Shown here: positions 22,959 through 32,800 of the stretch, piece after piece
How positions within the stretch are numbered: position 1 is the first letter of the stretch
How the letters are laid out: the number at the start of each line of letters is the position of its first letter
DNA from: Chitinophaga sp. Ak27
GTDB taxonomy: Bacteria; Bacteroidota; Bacteroidia; Chitinophagales; Chitinophagaceae
NCBI RefSeq assembly: GCF_012726295.1
Contig: NZ_JABAOB010000012.1
Coordinates: 62,001 to 126,000 of the forward strand
Direction of reading: 5' to 3'
DNA length: 64,000 nucleotides
The notes under the pieces: generated by a model
The model's database searches: none
The model's input: only the letters and a program-made list of their open reading frames with translations
Told to the model about the DNA's origin: nothing
Position numbers and translations under genes: made by a program

Positions 22959-25900
22959 TTATACATCATGCTCCGCGGCAATCAGCGCCAGCAGCTCTTT
23001 TGCAGTGAGACGGCCCGACTGGTCGCTGCCCTCCAGCAGCTGGTCGGCCAGATCTCTCTTACTGTTGTGCAGGGCAATAATCTTTTCTTCAATAGTATGC
23101 TGTGTTACCAGGCGATAAATAGTAACGGGCCTGGTTTGCCCGATACGATAGGCCCTGTCGGACGCCTGCTCTTCGATAGCCGGATTCCACCAGGGGTCCA
23201 GGTGAATCACGTAATCGGCCGCGGTAAGATTCAGCCCAAGCCCACCGGCCTTGAGGCTGATCAGGAATAACTGGCCCTTACCCGACTGAAAATCTTTCAC
23301 CAGCTTATCGCGCTGTGAAATGGGGGTGCTGCCATCGAGGTACTGGTAAGTAATGCCCTGTGCCTGTAGTGCTTCCCTGACCAAGTCGAGGTGTTTTACA
23401 AATTGGCTGAACACCAGCGCGCGGTGGTTGTTGGATACCAGCTCCTCTACGATCTCCTGGAATACCTGTAATTTGGAAGAAGCAATATCAGTTTCTGCAT
23501 CCACCAACTGCGGACTACAAGCCGCCATGCGCAGGCGGCTGATTTCTGCCAGCGCGCGGATATGTTGCTGGGCCGCACTTCCCTCCTGCGCTTTGATATT
23601 TTCAAGCGCCTTTCTGCGCACCGCTTCATAGAAGGCCGCCTCATCGGGCGATAAAGGCACCATTTTCACAATCTCTGTTTTCTGCGGCAACTCATCCAGC
23701 ACCGCGGTTTTGGTACGTCGCAGGATAAAGGGGGCAATCAATTTCTTCAGGTGCAGCTTCACGGTGCTTTCGGGATTGCGGACAGATGGAAATACAAATT
23801 GTTTATTGAAATGATCCAGGGTACCCAGCAGGCCAGGGTTAAGGAAGTTAAAGAGGTTCCAGATCTCTCCCATATGATTTTGTATAGGCGTGCCCGTTAG
23901 CATTAATTTAAACCCTGCCTGCAGCGACATGGCTGCTTTGGAAGTTTTGGTCTGGAAGTTTTTAATGGTATGCGCTTCATCCAGTACCACGGTAGGCCAT
24001 TTCACTGTCGACAGCAATTTTTCTTCCGCCTGTAGCAGTCCATACGTGGTGATGACCACATCGAGGGGACCGGCTTTCTTGATCAGGGCGCTACGACGGC
24101 CGTTTGCTAACAACACGATGTTCAGGGAGGGTGCAAAGCGGCGGATTTCGTTGCTCCAGTTGCTGACCACCGAAGCGGGGCAAATTACCAATGCGGCCCC
24201 TTCTGTGGCACGGTGCAGCAGCATGGCGATGGCCTGGATGGTTTTACCGAGCCCCATATCATCTGCCAGGCAGGCGCCAGCTCCCCAGGCGGCCAGGTGT
24301 GTCATCCAATGAAACCCTTCCTCCTGGTAGGGGCGTAAAGTTGTTTGCAGGGTGAGTGGCACGGGAATGGTAAGCGCCATTGCTGTGGCCCGTTTGCGGG
24401 CAAAGTCTTTCCAGGCAGCATCGGTACTGACTTCCCCCGCCTGTTCCAGCCATTCTTCCAATACTGGTGCGGCAAATGCGGGGATACTGACTCCCTCGCG
24501 ATCGATGCCGGCAAAACTCGCCATTTCGTTTAGCCGTTTGCGTAAGTCCCCTGTCAATGCAAGGTATTCGCCATTCTGCAGCGCGATAAACCGCTTCTTC
24601 ACGGTGAGCGATGTATCCAGTAAGTCTTTCAGCGATAATACGGTAGTTTCATCTACTTTTAGTTCGCCTTCGCACATAAACCAGTGATTCTTTTCGCGGA
24701 TACCGATGCTGAGCTGTGCAAATCCTGCCTGTTGTTTTATTTTATACCGCTCTCCTTCCGGCCATTCCGCCCTTACCAGCTCAGGGTGTTGGCGGATCAC
24801 TTCCAGCAACTGAAGGCAGTCCAGCGGATCTTCAAAAATGATGGTATCATCGGAGATATCCGGTAAGATGGCTCCTTGCAGGAGGTTCATTAGCGCGCGG
24901 AGGTTGGCCTGTTCCAGGGGCAAGTCCCGGATGGCCTGCCAGCGTTCTCCATTGCTCACGCCGATAATGTTGTGCGCGCCGGCACCGGGTTTACAATAGG
25001 GCGGATCCATCGTAAAGGGCTTTACATACAAGCCCGCTTTCAGTCCTTCGCCCAGGGGCAGCAGCTGAATCACAATGCGGCTGTCGGCCGGGCGTTTGTT
25101 GATATTGGCTGTCATATCGCCCATATCGGCATGGATGGTGAGATGCGCACCTATCCCTTTCAATACCTGTAGCAGCTTATCTTTTCCGGCATGGGGTACT
25201 ATGCGTACCTGTTGTAAGGTCTGCAACAGTCGCCGTTGCTGGGCAGTCAGGGAGATGACCTTCAGCCGGGTGCTGGTTTCCTTTACAAACACCGTCTCGC
25301 TGACATAATCCTCGATGTTGGCGCTGAAGGTATATCCCTGGCTGGTGTTGTTAATACTGAGTTCCGGTGGCGCTTTTATGATTTCTACCGGGATAGAGGG
25401 ATCATCGGCGGCAAACAGGTACGGGTGACCGGCGATTTCCTGCCAGACGGTTTCCGCGAAAGAGTAGGATTCTCCATCATAGTTATAGTAGTGATCCTTT
25501 TGAACAGTATTGCCTATACGAAAATCCTGTGGCGTCATGGCCTCTGCTTTTCCTTCTTTCAGTTTTTTGAGGGACACATTCCTGCCGGCGCTCCAGCTAT
25601 TATTTCCCTGGGATGTTTGAAGCACCGGCTGTATTTTGTAATGGTCGAGGTCTACCAGGTAAATTAACCGGGATGCCGTTACATTTTTCTCTTTTTTACT
25701 GAGATGATTATCTACGCCCAGCAAGGTGTTCAATAACCGCTCCCAGTCTGGCGTTTGCTCCATTTGCGACAATGCTGGCGGGTAGCGGGTAATAGCGGCT
25801 ATCTCCCGGAAAGTGCTTTCATATCCCCGGTAATCATCCTTCTTAAATAAACTTAAATATTCGTAGGTCAGTAAGCGGTAGTGCCGTTCTATGCCCAGGC

Positions 25901-26993
25901 TGAGCAGGCGCCCGATCTGCGGGCCAAAGGTGCGGAGCAACCGGCTATTAGGATGCAATAACTGCAAACAGAGTAGCGACAGGTAGCTGAGCAGGGGGCT
26001 TTCTCCGCCTTCCAGTAAAATAAGCAGCAGGTTATCTCCTTTCTCTTTACGTCCTGCATGAAAATGCAGCAGGCAAACGGCCGGTGTGATGGCGGGGAAG
26101 AGTTTCCGTTCATACGTGGCAGTTATTTTACTGATTTTCGGATTTACCTGGTCCCCCGGCAGGAGCGCCAGCGTAAAGGCGTAATAGAAGGCATATACCG
26201 GCGACAGGGGCAGGATATTTTTTTTATCGTGCTGCCGTTGTCGTTTGATTCCTTTCTCAAACAGGGTCAGCGCTTTGCCGGGATGGTTGGCATAGAGCTC
26301 CACCACGGCCTGGGCGTAGCTATCGTCTGCTGCATCGTCCGTAGCGGGCGGGTCGAGGTGTCCCTGCAGCAGGTCAAGCTCGGGGAAGCTCACGGCGTAT
26401 TGTTGGCGGAACGCTTCCAGTACGGCCACCGGCGGCATTTTTAAAATATTATACTTCAGGGCAAACCTGGCCATTTCCTGCAGGCTATCCTGGCTAAAGA
26501 GTGCAAGCAGCGGCGCATAGGCCGGGAAATACAGCAGGTACGACAGGTAAGGCTGGTATTCTTCCAGCTCCTGTTCTATTTTCCGGATGGGAAGCGATAA
26601 TAGTAAGCGGTCACCCGTAAAATAAGCGGTAAGTAATTGCTGCAGGTCCTGCAGTCTCGCGCTCATACTATAAAACGCGTGTATGGCGCGGCGGGTACCG
26701 GGCAGAAGTTGTTCAAAAGCAGGCCTGGTAATAGTTTGTGGAAACAGCCAAAAGTTCATTTCCGGCACGAGCGAATAGCTGCCGGTCACATTTTTTATGG
26801 CCAGTCCCGCAGTAACCAGTTGTTGCAGGATATCGCCGATCCGGGTGCCGCGCACTTCCAGGATGCGGTTTACCGCATCTGTGATGGTAAAGGTTTCCAG
26901 GGGATACAGGTATACCGACATGACTTCCATCACTAACCGGGTATCGCCTTCCTGTGATTCGTATTGTTGCAGGTAGTATTGTTCGTTTACCAT
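22959..26993 (-). CDS. SNF2-type DEAD/DEAH helicase (ATPase)
   Basis: The 1344-residue protein has an N-terminal ~900-residue region without clear motifs and a C-terminal Swi2/Snf2 ATPase. The helicase motifs are motif I ADDMGLGKTIQAIAML (~913-928), motif II DEAHTIKN (~1004), motif III LTGTPIQNHMGEIWNLF, motif IV VFSQFVKHLDLV, then ISLKAGGLGLNLTAADYVIHLDPWWNPAIEEQASDRAYRIGQ (motifs V and VI). Such proteins translocate on double-stranded DNA and remodel DNA-bound proteins; the bacterial forms include RapA and the helicases of several defence and repair systems. The N-terminal part may be substrate-binding and is specific to Bacteroidota-type members. The gene stands alone between the SDR and a divergent lipoprotein. 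A -7 box lies five bases before the ATG (see below). Physiological role unknown. Confidence 0.92.
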   Translation of the reverse strand: MVNEQYYLQQYESQEGDTRLVMEVMSVYLYPLETFTITDAVNRILEVRGTRIGDILQQLVTAGLAIKNVTGSYSLVPEMNFWLFPQTITRPAFEQLLPGTRRAIHAFYSMSARLQDLQQLLTAYFTGDRLLLSLPIRKIEQELEEYQPYLSYLLYFPAYAPLLALFSQDSLQEMARFALKYNILKMPPVAVLEAFRQQYAVSFPELDLLQGHLDPPATDDAADDSYAQAVVELYANHPGKALTLFEKGIKRQRQHDKKNILPLSPVYAFYYAFTLALLPGDQVNPKISKITATYERKLFPAITPAVCLLHFHAGRKEKGDNLLLILLEGGESPLLSYLSLLCLQLLHPNSRLLRTFGPQIGRLLSLGIERHYRLLTYEYLSLFKKDDYRGYESTFREIAAITRYPPALSQMEQTPDWERLLNTLLGVDNHLSKKEKNVTASRLIYLVDLDHYKIQPVLQTSQGNNSWSAGRNVSLKKLKEGKAEAMTPQDFRIGNTVQKDHYYNYDGESYSFAETVWQEIAGHPYLFAADDPSIPVEIIKAPPELSINNTSQGYTFSANIEDYVSETVFVKETSTRLKVISLTAQQRRLLQTLQQVRIVPHAGKDKLLQVLKGIGAHLTIHADMGDMTANINKRPADSRIVIQLLPLGEGLKAGLYVKPFTMDPPYCKPGAGAHNIIGVSNGERWQAIRDLPLEQANLRALMNLLQGAILPDISDDTIIFEDPLDCLQLLEVIRQHPELVRAEWPEGERYKIKQQAGFAQLSIGIREKNHWFMCEGELKVDETTVLSLKDLLDTSLTVKKRFIALQNGEYLALTGDLRKRLNEMASFAGIDREGVSIPAFAAPVLEEWLEQAGEVSTDAAWKDFARKRATAMALTIPVPLTLQTTLRPYQEEGFHWMTHLAAWGAGACLADDMGLGKTIQAIAMLLHRATEGAALVICPASVVSNWSNEIRRFAPSLNIVLLANGRRSALIKKAGPLDVVITTYGLLQAEEKLLSTVKWPTVVLDEAHTIKNFQTKTSKAAMSLQAGFKLMLTGTPIQNHMGEIWNLFNFLNPGLLGTLDHFNKQFVFPSVRNPESTVKLHLKKLIAPFILRRTKTAVLDELPQKTEIVKMVPLSPDEAAFYEAVRRKALENIKAQEGSAAQQHIRALAEISRLRMAACSPQLVDAETDIASSKLQVFQEIVEELVSNNHRALVFSQFVKHLDLVREALQAQGITYQYLDGSTPISQRDKLVKDFQSGKGQLFLISLKAGGLGLNLTAADYVIHLDPWWNPAIEEQASDRAYRIGQTRPVTIYRLVTQHTIEEKIIALHNSKRDLADQLLEGSDQSGRLTAKELLALIAAEHDV

Positions 26994-26998
26994 GGCAA

Positions 26999-27006
26999 CA
27001 AATTTA
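26999..27006 (-). promoter_or_regulatory. -7 box for the SNF2 gene, likely leaderless
   Basis: CAAATTTA on the plus strand is TAAATTTG on the minus strand, an exact TAnnTTTG. Five bases separate it from ATG 26993, the same gap as at the HxlR and GH38-like genes. No -33 TTTG is seen. Confidence 0.4.
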
Positions 27007-27196
27007 GCAGATTATAGGGAGCAGGACGCATTTTAATCATCGTATTAAACAGGCGCCCTGTAGAAAATATTTTTTCATCGTGGCAACCTTTTCATGGTTT
27101 CTTCCGAATAAGTATACGTACCGGATTGCGCTGCCTTGCTGGCCAGCGGCAGGCAGTTGCGTACTATTTTTTATTCCCGAAAAAATTTCAATCAGC

Positions 27197-28081
27197 ATGA
27201 ACTGCGTAACAAACACCTTATTCTCATGGATAGCTATAGCCGGTATTGTGGCCCTCAGTGCCTGCGGCAGCAAAAATAACAACCCCGATACACCCGCACC
27301 GAAGCCGGTAGTACAAATCAGCGCCAGCGCTACGGTGGGTAATCATATCACTGATGTGGACGGCAATTCGCTTTATTATTTTTCCAACGACTTTAACGGC
27401 TCCAATAACTGTACTGGTGGTTGTGCCGCAGTATGGCCTATTTATTATGCGGGCGACAACCTGGCACAGGCCGCGCTGGGTACAGGTTTAGACATTAAGG
27501 ATTTCGCTACCATTACAACTACCGACGGTAAAAAACAAACAACCTATAAAGGATGGCCTCTATATTATTTTGCACCTAATGTAGGCGGTGCCAACGTACG
27601 GGAAGCAGCAGGAGAAACCAAGGGAGAAGCGGTAAACAACGTATGGTTTGTTGCCAAAACAGACTACACCATACAGCTGGTAAATGCGCAGCTGGTGGGC
27701 GCCGACGGTAAAAATTACCTGGCTGACCACACGGAGGGTACAGGTAAAACCCTGTACTTCACAGATGCCAAAGGTGTGACGCTGTATGCTTTTGCGCCCG
27801 ATAAGTTTAATGTGAATACTTTTACCAAGGCAGATTTTTCTAACAATGCCATCTGGCCTATTTATGAAACCGACCAGGTGATAGTGCCTTCTATATTAGA
27901 TAAAACATTGTTTGGCACCACTACTGTGTTTGGTAAAAAGCAGCTGACGTACAAGGGATGGCCGCTATACTACTTTGGCCAGGATGCCGGGGTGAGAGGC
28001 TCCAACAAAGGCGTGAGTGTGCCTAAACCGGGGGTATGGCCGGTGGTTACCAAAGATGCAGCTGCTGCGCCGCAGCCTTAA
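27197..28081 (+). CDS. COG4315-like lipoprotein with secreted repeats
   Basis: The start at ATG 27197 (MNCVTNTLFSWIAIAGIVALSACGSKN) gives a lipoprotein signal with lipobox LSAC; the earlier frame start at 27080 is not signal-like. The 294-residue precursor contains repeats of the form GNxLYYFxxDxxGSNNCTGGCAxxWP and KxLTYKGWPLYYFxxD, at about residues 55-75, 115-130, 180-200 and 255-275. This is the pattern of COG4315 proteins, whose W-P-L-Y-x-F units form a repeat found in secreted lipoproteins of actinobacteria and bacteroidetes. The function of the family is unclear; a redox or surface role has been suggested. The protein is probably attached to the outer membrane. It is divergent from the SNF2 gene and convergent with the GntR gene, from which a terminator separates it. 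Confidence 0.85.
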   Translation: MNCVTNTLFSWIAIAGIVALSACGSKNNNPDTPAPKPVVQISASATVGNHITDVDGNSLYYFSNDFNGSNNCTGGCAAVWPIYYAGDNLAQAALGTGLDIKDFATITTTDGKKQTTYKGWPLYYFAPNVGGANVREAAGETKGEAVNNVWFVAKTDYTIQLVNAQLVGADGKNYLADHTEGTGKTLYFTDAKGVTLYAFAPDKFNVNTFTKADFSNNAIWPIYETDQVIVPSILDKTLFGTTTVFGKKQLTYKGWPLYYFGQDAGVRGSNKGVSVPKPGVWPVVTKDAAAAPQP

Positions 28082-28085
28082 TACA

Positions 28086-28125
28086 ACAGCGCCGTATCGG
28101 CTTTATAAAAGCGGTACGGCGCTGT
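28086..28125. terminator. Bidirectional terminator between convergent genes
   Basis: ACAGCGCCGTA (28086-28096) and TACGGCGCTGT (28115-28125) form an 11-bp stem; the inner GCTTTATAAAAGC can extend it. It lies between the lipoprotein gene (plus) and the GntR gene (minus) and can serve both. Confidence 0.75.
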
Positions 28126-28146
28126 AATATGATCTGTTGATAGTAA

Positions 28147-28878
28147 TTAGTCTCTCCTGCTTTCCACCGTATATACGAAGCTGTCGGCCCGGTAGTAGCC
28201 AAGGTTGTATTCAATAGGGCGCTCGCCCTGGTCGTATACAAAGCGTTTCCTGAAGAGGATAGGACTTCCTGGTTCCAATTCCAGTTTGGATGCAATAAAT
28301 TTATCGGCTGTTTTAGCGCTGATCTCTTCTTTGGAGAGCGTTGCCACTGTCATATATTCTTTCTCCAGTATTTCGTAGAGGGGGCGTTTAAAATCCTCTT
28401 CCCCGGTTAGTCCTACCCTGGGGTGGAAATAAGAAATAAAATACACGAAAGGCCCTTCTGCTTTACCTCTCAGCCGCTCCAGTTTCAATACTTTCTTATC
28501 GGGGCTAATTTCGAAGAAGTTCGCTACCGTTTCGTCGGGTAATACCCAGGTAACGTGTAATTCAAAGTTTTTGATGGTGATACCGCGGGCATTCATTTCT
28601 TGTGTGAAGCTCAGCCAGTTCTTTGATTTAGAGCTGATGGCGGTTTCGGCCACTTTGGTACCTACTCCTTTCTTGCGGGTGAGCAGCCCTTCGTATACCA
28701 ATTTATTGAGTGCATGGCGCAAAGTAGACCGGGAGATAGCCAGTTGTTTTGCCAGTTGAATTTCATTGGGTAAAAATTTTCCGCCGGCATACTGCGGATC
28801 CTTGATCATATTCCGTAACAGGTTTTCTGCCTGAACATGAAGGGGTAGTGGATTTTTATGATCTATGCTCAAATTCAT
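28147..28878 (-). CDS. GntR family regulator with UTRA ligand domain
   Basis: The 243-residue protein starts MNLSIDHKNPLPLHVQAENLLRNM. Residues 10-75 form a GntR winged helix: GKFLPNEIQLAKQLAISRSTLRHALNKLVYEGLLTRKKGVGTKV is the DNA-binding signature. The rest is a UTRA domain (HutC subfamily): SFTQEMNARGITIKNFEL, then VLKLERLRGKAEGPFVYFISYFHPRVGL, then SPILFRKRFVYDQGERPIEYNLGYYRADSFVYTV, which ends in the standard Y-R-x-D-x-F-x-Y motif. UTRA domains bind small effectors such as sugar phosphates. It is transcribed away from the SusCD locus; a 14-bp palindrome with arms TATGT/ACATA lies in the gap and again before the GH38-like gene, and is the obvious candidate site. The role as PUL regulator is inferred from this. 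Confidence 0.9.
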   Translation of the reverse strand: MNLSIDHKNPLPLHVQAENLLRNMIKDPQYAGGKFLPNEIQLAKQLAISRSTLRHALNKLVYEGLLTRKKGVGTKVAETAISSKSKNWLSFTQEMNARGITIKNFELHVTWVLPDETVANFFEISPDKKVLKLERLRGKAEGPFVYFISYFHPRVGLTGEEDFKRPLYEILEKEYMTVATLSKEEISAKTADKFIASKLELEPGSPILFRKRFVYDQGERPIEYNLGYYRADSFVYTVESRRD

Positions 28879-28992
28879 GCCGCAAAAAAACTGGAAAATA
28901 ACAAGAAAACCAATTTTCGTCCGCTGATTCTGGCGCGCAGTGGTGGTTTTTCATGCCTGTAAAAGGGGAACCTGATATAAACATTAAACGCA

Positions 28993-29006
28993 GTACATAT
29001 ACATAA
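28993..29006 (-). promoter_or_regulatory. Possible third GntR site upstream of the GntR gene
   Basis: On the minus strand TTATGTATATGTAC resembles the TATGTTTGTACATA site but with different spacing and only part of the right arm. It lies 115 bases upstream of ATG 28878, in a place suited to autoregulation. Weak evidence. Confidence 0.25.
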
Positions 29007-29066
29007 CTCAATAATTTAAAATAATTTATTAAAAATCAGTGTCTTAAGGTTTTGTTAAAAACTTTT

Positions 29067-29104
29067 CTTGCATTAATTCATTAATGTTTCTATGTTTGTA
29101 CATA
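29067..29104 (+). promoter_or_regulatory. Promoter with fused GntR-type operator, SusCD side
   Basis: CTTG (29067-29070, one base off TTTG) is followed after 20 bases by TATGTTTG (29091-29098), an exact TAnnTTTG. The -7 box is the left part of TATGTTTGTACATA (29091-29104), an inverted repeat of TATGT and ACATA around TTGT. The same 14 bases and the same 20-base spacing recur at 37048-37085, and TTGCATT just after the -33 box is shared too. A protein bound here would cover the -7 box and block initiation. Confidence 0.65.
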
Positions 29105-29119
29105 ATAACCCGGGACCAC

Positions 29120-29374
29120 ATGATGAAAAACTTATTCATAGCTCCACTTCCTGCGGAAATTACCATTGCAGCTTTCACACCGGAAGGCGGTCAGGCATCT
29201 TATTATCCGAAAGCATTAGCAGCATCGATTCAGGGAAATAAGCCGCTGACTACCGGCCACCGGGCAATTCTTTTTTTAGCCCTCAGTGATAAAACGATTT
29301 TGCAAAGCATGAAGTGGATCTGGAGCAGCCCTGCGTTTACCCAAACGCAGACGATTGAACGTGGCGGGGTATAA
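29120..29374 (+). CDS. Small ORF 1 of the SusCD leader (84 aa)
   Basis: ATG 29120 opens 84 residues, MMKNLFIAPLPAEITIAAFTPEGG, then SYYPKALAASIQGNKPLTTGHRAILFLALSDKTILQ and a Trp-containing end (SMKWIWSSPAF). It lies right after a strong promoter, about 15 bases from the predicted transcript start, so it would be translated from the leader if it is translated at all. There is no signal peptide or membrane segment. An EGG motif lies near residue 24 but is not obviously a leader-cleavage site. I do not recognise it; a spurious frame in a long SusC leader (~710 bases) is possible. Confidence 0.3.
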   Translation: MMKNLFIAPLPAEITIAAFTPEGGQASYYPKALAASIQGNKPLTTGHRAILFLALSDKTILQSMKWIWSSPAFTQTQTIERGGV

Positions 29375-29410
29375 GAAGATACAAGCCCGCATTTAGAATG
29401 GATATATACC

Positions 29411-29465
29411 GGAAGTTGTTGCAGCACTAAAACCATGAACCATATCATTGCATACAACAACTTCC
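29411..29465 (+). repeat. 11-bp inverted repeat enclosing an ATG
   Basis: GGAAGTTGTTG (29411-29421) and CAACAACTTCC (29455-29465) are perfectly complementary arms with a 33-base loop. The loop contains the ATG at 29435. In RNA this would be a stem-loop able to hide or expose the start of the 40-residue frame. It lies ~355 bases before the susC start. Confidence 0.6.
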
Positions 29466-29557
29466 AAGACGAGCACAAAGTAAACAGAGAAGACCCGAAG
29501 GACCAGCAAATTTCAGGAGGAGAAGCCGGCCTATTGTCAGACGCTATTGCCATTTAA
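29435..29557 (+). CDS. Small ORF 2 of the SusCD leader (40 aa)
   Basis: ATG 29435 opens MNHIIAYNNFQDEHKVNR, then EDPKDQQISGGEAGLLSDAIAI and a stop at 29555-29557. The start is in the loop of an 11-bp hairpin. The composition is polar and protein-like, and a Gly-Gly pair divides a charged first part from a short hydrophobic end. That is the shape of a double-glycine leader peptide, but no exporter or maturation gene is nearby. Either a leader/attenuator peptide or a chance frame is possible. Confidence 0.3.
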   Translation: MNHIIAYNNFQDEHKVNREDPKDQQISGGEAGLLSDAIAI

Positions 29558-29708
29558 AAAATTGCGCAGCAAATCAGCAGGAAAGCGTAAACAATTTTGG
29601 CTGTTCGGTTATTATTACTAATTCATCAACCGAATCTGACATTCTAACTATGTAATTATCAAACTATCTAACTATGTAAAACTTGTTATTATCATGATTT
29701 AACAAAAC

Positions 29709-29722
29709 TAAATCGATTTTGT
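29709..29722. promoter_or_regulatory. LacI-type operator upstream of susC
   Basis: TAAATCGATTTTGT contains the central-CG palindrome AAATCGATTT (29710-29719). ACAAAA (29702-29707) and TTTTGT (29717-29722) give an extra, wider symmetry. The same core occurs twice upstream of the locus 2 operon (58957-58968 and 59007-59016). It lies 97 bases before ATG 29819, in the leader of the upstream transcript, and may act as a roadblock or a second promoter control. Confidence 0.5.
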
Positions 29723-29818
29723 TGCAGTGGGGATCCACGTATGATAATATTCCCACGTCGCTTATCAACTGGAAGAACAATTTACCGGCTATTATTCCAT
29801 CATCTCTAAAGACTTGTT

Positions 29819-32800
29819 ATGAAAACAACACTTGTTTATGTGCTTGCATGTATACTGCTCTCCATGCACGCGATGGCCCAAATTAAAGTTAGTGGCAAGG
29901 TCACCAATGCGGCAGACGGGACAGCGATCCCTAATACCACGGTGGCCATCAAAGGTACCTCGAGCGGTACCATTGCCAATGAAAATGGCGTGTATTCATT
30001 GACGGTACCCAACAGCAATGCAGTGTTGGTATTTTCCTTTACCGGGTTTGCCAACCAGGAAGTAAAGGTAGGTAACCGAACTGTTATCGATGTAGCGCTC
30101 GACGTACAGGTAAACACGCTGAATGACCTCGTGGTAATTGGTTATGGTTCCGTCAAGAAATCTGACCTCACCGGCGCCGTTGCTTCCCTGAAAGCGGAGA
30201 AGATCATGGACGCCCCCGTACCCAATATCTCGCAAGCCTTACAGGGTAAAATACCCGGCGTGGAAGTCAATATCAACAGCAGCGCACCCGGCCAGGCAGC
30301 CAAAGTGCGTATCCGTGGTATTGGCTCCATCAACTCCTCCATAGATCCACTCTACGTGGTAGATGGAATAGCCGGCGTAGATGGAAACGCCATCAACCCC
30401 AACGACATCGCCTCCCTGGAAGTATTGAAAGACGCTTCCTCTACCGCGATCTATGGAGCCAGGGGCGCCAACGGTGTTATCATGATCACCACCAAACGTG
30501 GTAAAGCAGGTCCTACCGAAGTAAGCTACCAGGGCGACGTGAATGTAAGCACCCTCTCCAGGCACCTGCCTACCCTCAACTCCGACGAGTTTGTAAAAGT
30601 ATATAACGAAGCTTTTGTGAATGCCACCAAATTCGACCCGCAACATGGCACCTGGGCGCCTCCCAAAGCATTGAATCATCAGAATTTCCCCAAGCTGTTC
30701 GATGCCAATGATAAACCACTGTATAATACCAACTGGGAAAAAGAAACGTACAAACCAGCCATCTCTACCAGCCACCAGCTCAATTTCCAGGGCGGTACAG
30801 ATAAACTGGTGTACAGCGCCTCCCTCGGCTTCCTGGATCAGAACGGTTTAATGACACAGTCTTGGTTCAGAAGATATTCTGCCCGCCTGACTTTCGACAA
30901 CAACATTAAAAAATGGCTGAAAATAGGTGGTAGCCTGAATATCATTTCCAGCAAACAAAGACTGGTATCTGATGGTAACGGTAGCTTAAACGTGCCAAGG
31001 ATGGTAACAGAAGAAGTGCCGATTGTACCGGTAAGATATCCCGATGGTACCTGGGCAGGCAACAACGACATTGCCGGCCTGGAAGGAGGCCCCAACCCGG
31101 TACATATTGCCCAGAGCCGTTATACACTGAATAACTCCCAGCATACCCTGGGTAATGTATACCTGTTGTTTCATATCACCAAAGACCTGGACTTCAAAAC
31201 AGACTTCGGTTACGACCTGGTAAGCAACAAGGCTAACTTCTACAGCGGTACCGACCTGCCTCACTTATCGCAGGACCAGGGCGGCGTTGCCAGGATTACA
31301 GATGATTACAACAAATACTGGCAATCAGAAAGCTACCTGACATATAACAAAGACCTGGGCAACAACAGCACCCTGAATGCCGTAGGTGGTATTTCCTTCA
31401 TCAAATATTCAGGAGAAAATGCACTGGTAGAAACACAGAACTTCGTAACAGATTATTTCCAATGGAATAACCTGGGCGCCGGTTCTGTACGGTCAAACGC
31501 CACTTCCCTCACTTCTCCCTGGGACATGAATTCTTACTATGCACGTGTTAACTATAGCCTGCACAGTAAATACCTGTTTACCGCTACCGGCAGGTATGAC
31601 GGTTCTTCCAAGTTCAGCAAGGAAAAACAATTTGCGTTCTTCCCTTCCGTAGCTGCCGCCTGGCGTGTATCTGAAGAAGAATGGCTGAAACACAGCAAAT
31701 TTGTAAATAACCTGAAAGTACGCGCCAGCTATGGTCTTTCCGGTAACCAGGAAATTGGGCAATTCCAGAACTTTGCGCAGTACAGACCAGATCAAACCGT
31801 TATTGGTGGCGCTAACCAACCCACGCTGGTACCGGGCTATATTGGTAACCCGAACCTGAAATGGGAAAAATCAACCCAGGTAGATGCCGGCGTAGAACTC
31901 TCCGTGTTAGACAACCGCATCAACCTGAACGTAGATTACTACAACCGTAAAACCACCGACCTGCTGCTGGCAGCCCCCATTCCATGGTCTGCCGGTACCT
32001 ACAACGGTAATGTATATAAAAACGTAGGCTCCATGAGAAATAAAGGATGGGAAATAGGACTAAGCACTACTAACATCCAGACTCCTAATTTCACCTGGAC
32101 CACCAACTTCCTCTTTACTTCTAACAAAAACACCATCCTGACACTCAACGATGGTAATGCTGACATCTTCCCGGGTCCTAACTTCCTCGGGCAAACGAAT
32201 GTGCTGAGAGTAGGTGAGCCTATCGGTTCTTTCTATGGCATGACCAGGTTGGGTACTTACAGCACAGATGAAGCCGCCGAAGCTGCGAAACACTCGCTGT
32301 TGCCAGGCGACAGAAAATATGTGTACGATGCTGCCGGCAACCCCGTATATAGCATCATCGGCCGCGCTAACCCAAAATGGACCGGAACCTTCAGTACCAC
32401 GCTGAAATATAAAGGCTGGGATCTGACCGCCGATATCCGTTTTGTACAGGGTATGAACACCGCCGCTGCCTTCAAACACTCAACAGAAGACCGTCAAACA
32501 CTGGCCAACAGCCTGAAAACCGTACTGGATGGATGGACACCGGATCACCAGAATACTTCCATTGCACAGGTACGCAGCTACAAATTCACACAGGATTCCC
32601 ATTTCGATACCTGGTGGGTAGAAGATGGTTCTTATATCCGTGGTCAGAACTTTACATTGGGTTATACGTTCCCTGCTTCCTGGATGCAGCGCAGCCACAT
32701 TAACCGCTTCCGTATTTATGCCAGCGTACAGAACCTGTTCCTGATCACTAAATACACCGGTTACGACCCTGAAGTAGATACATTCAACTTTGGCTATGGT

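Noticed and set aside
29230..29553. 107-residue minus-strand frame in the susC leader
   Set aside because: No promoter, no family, and it crosses the inverted repeat; the plus-strand promoter argues for plus-strand transcription.
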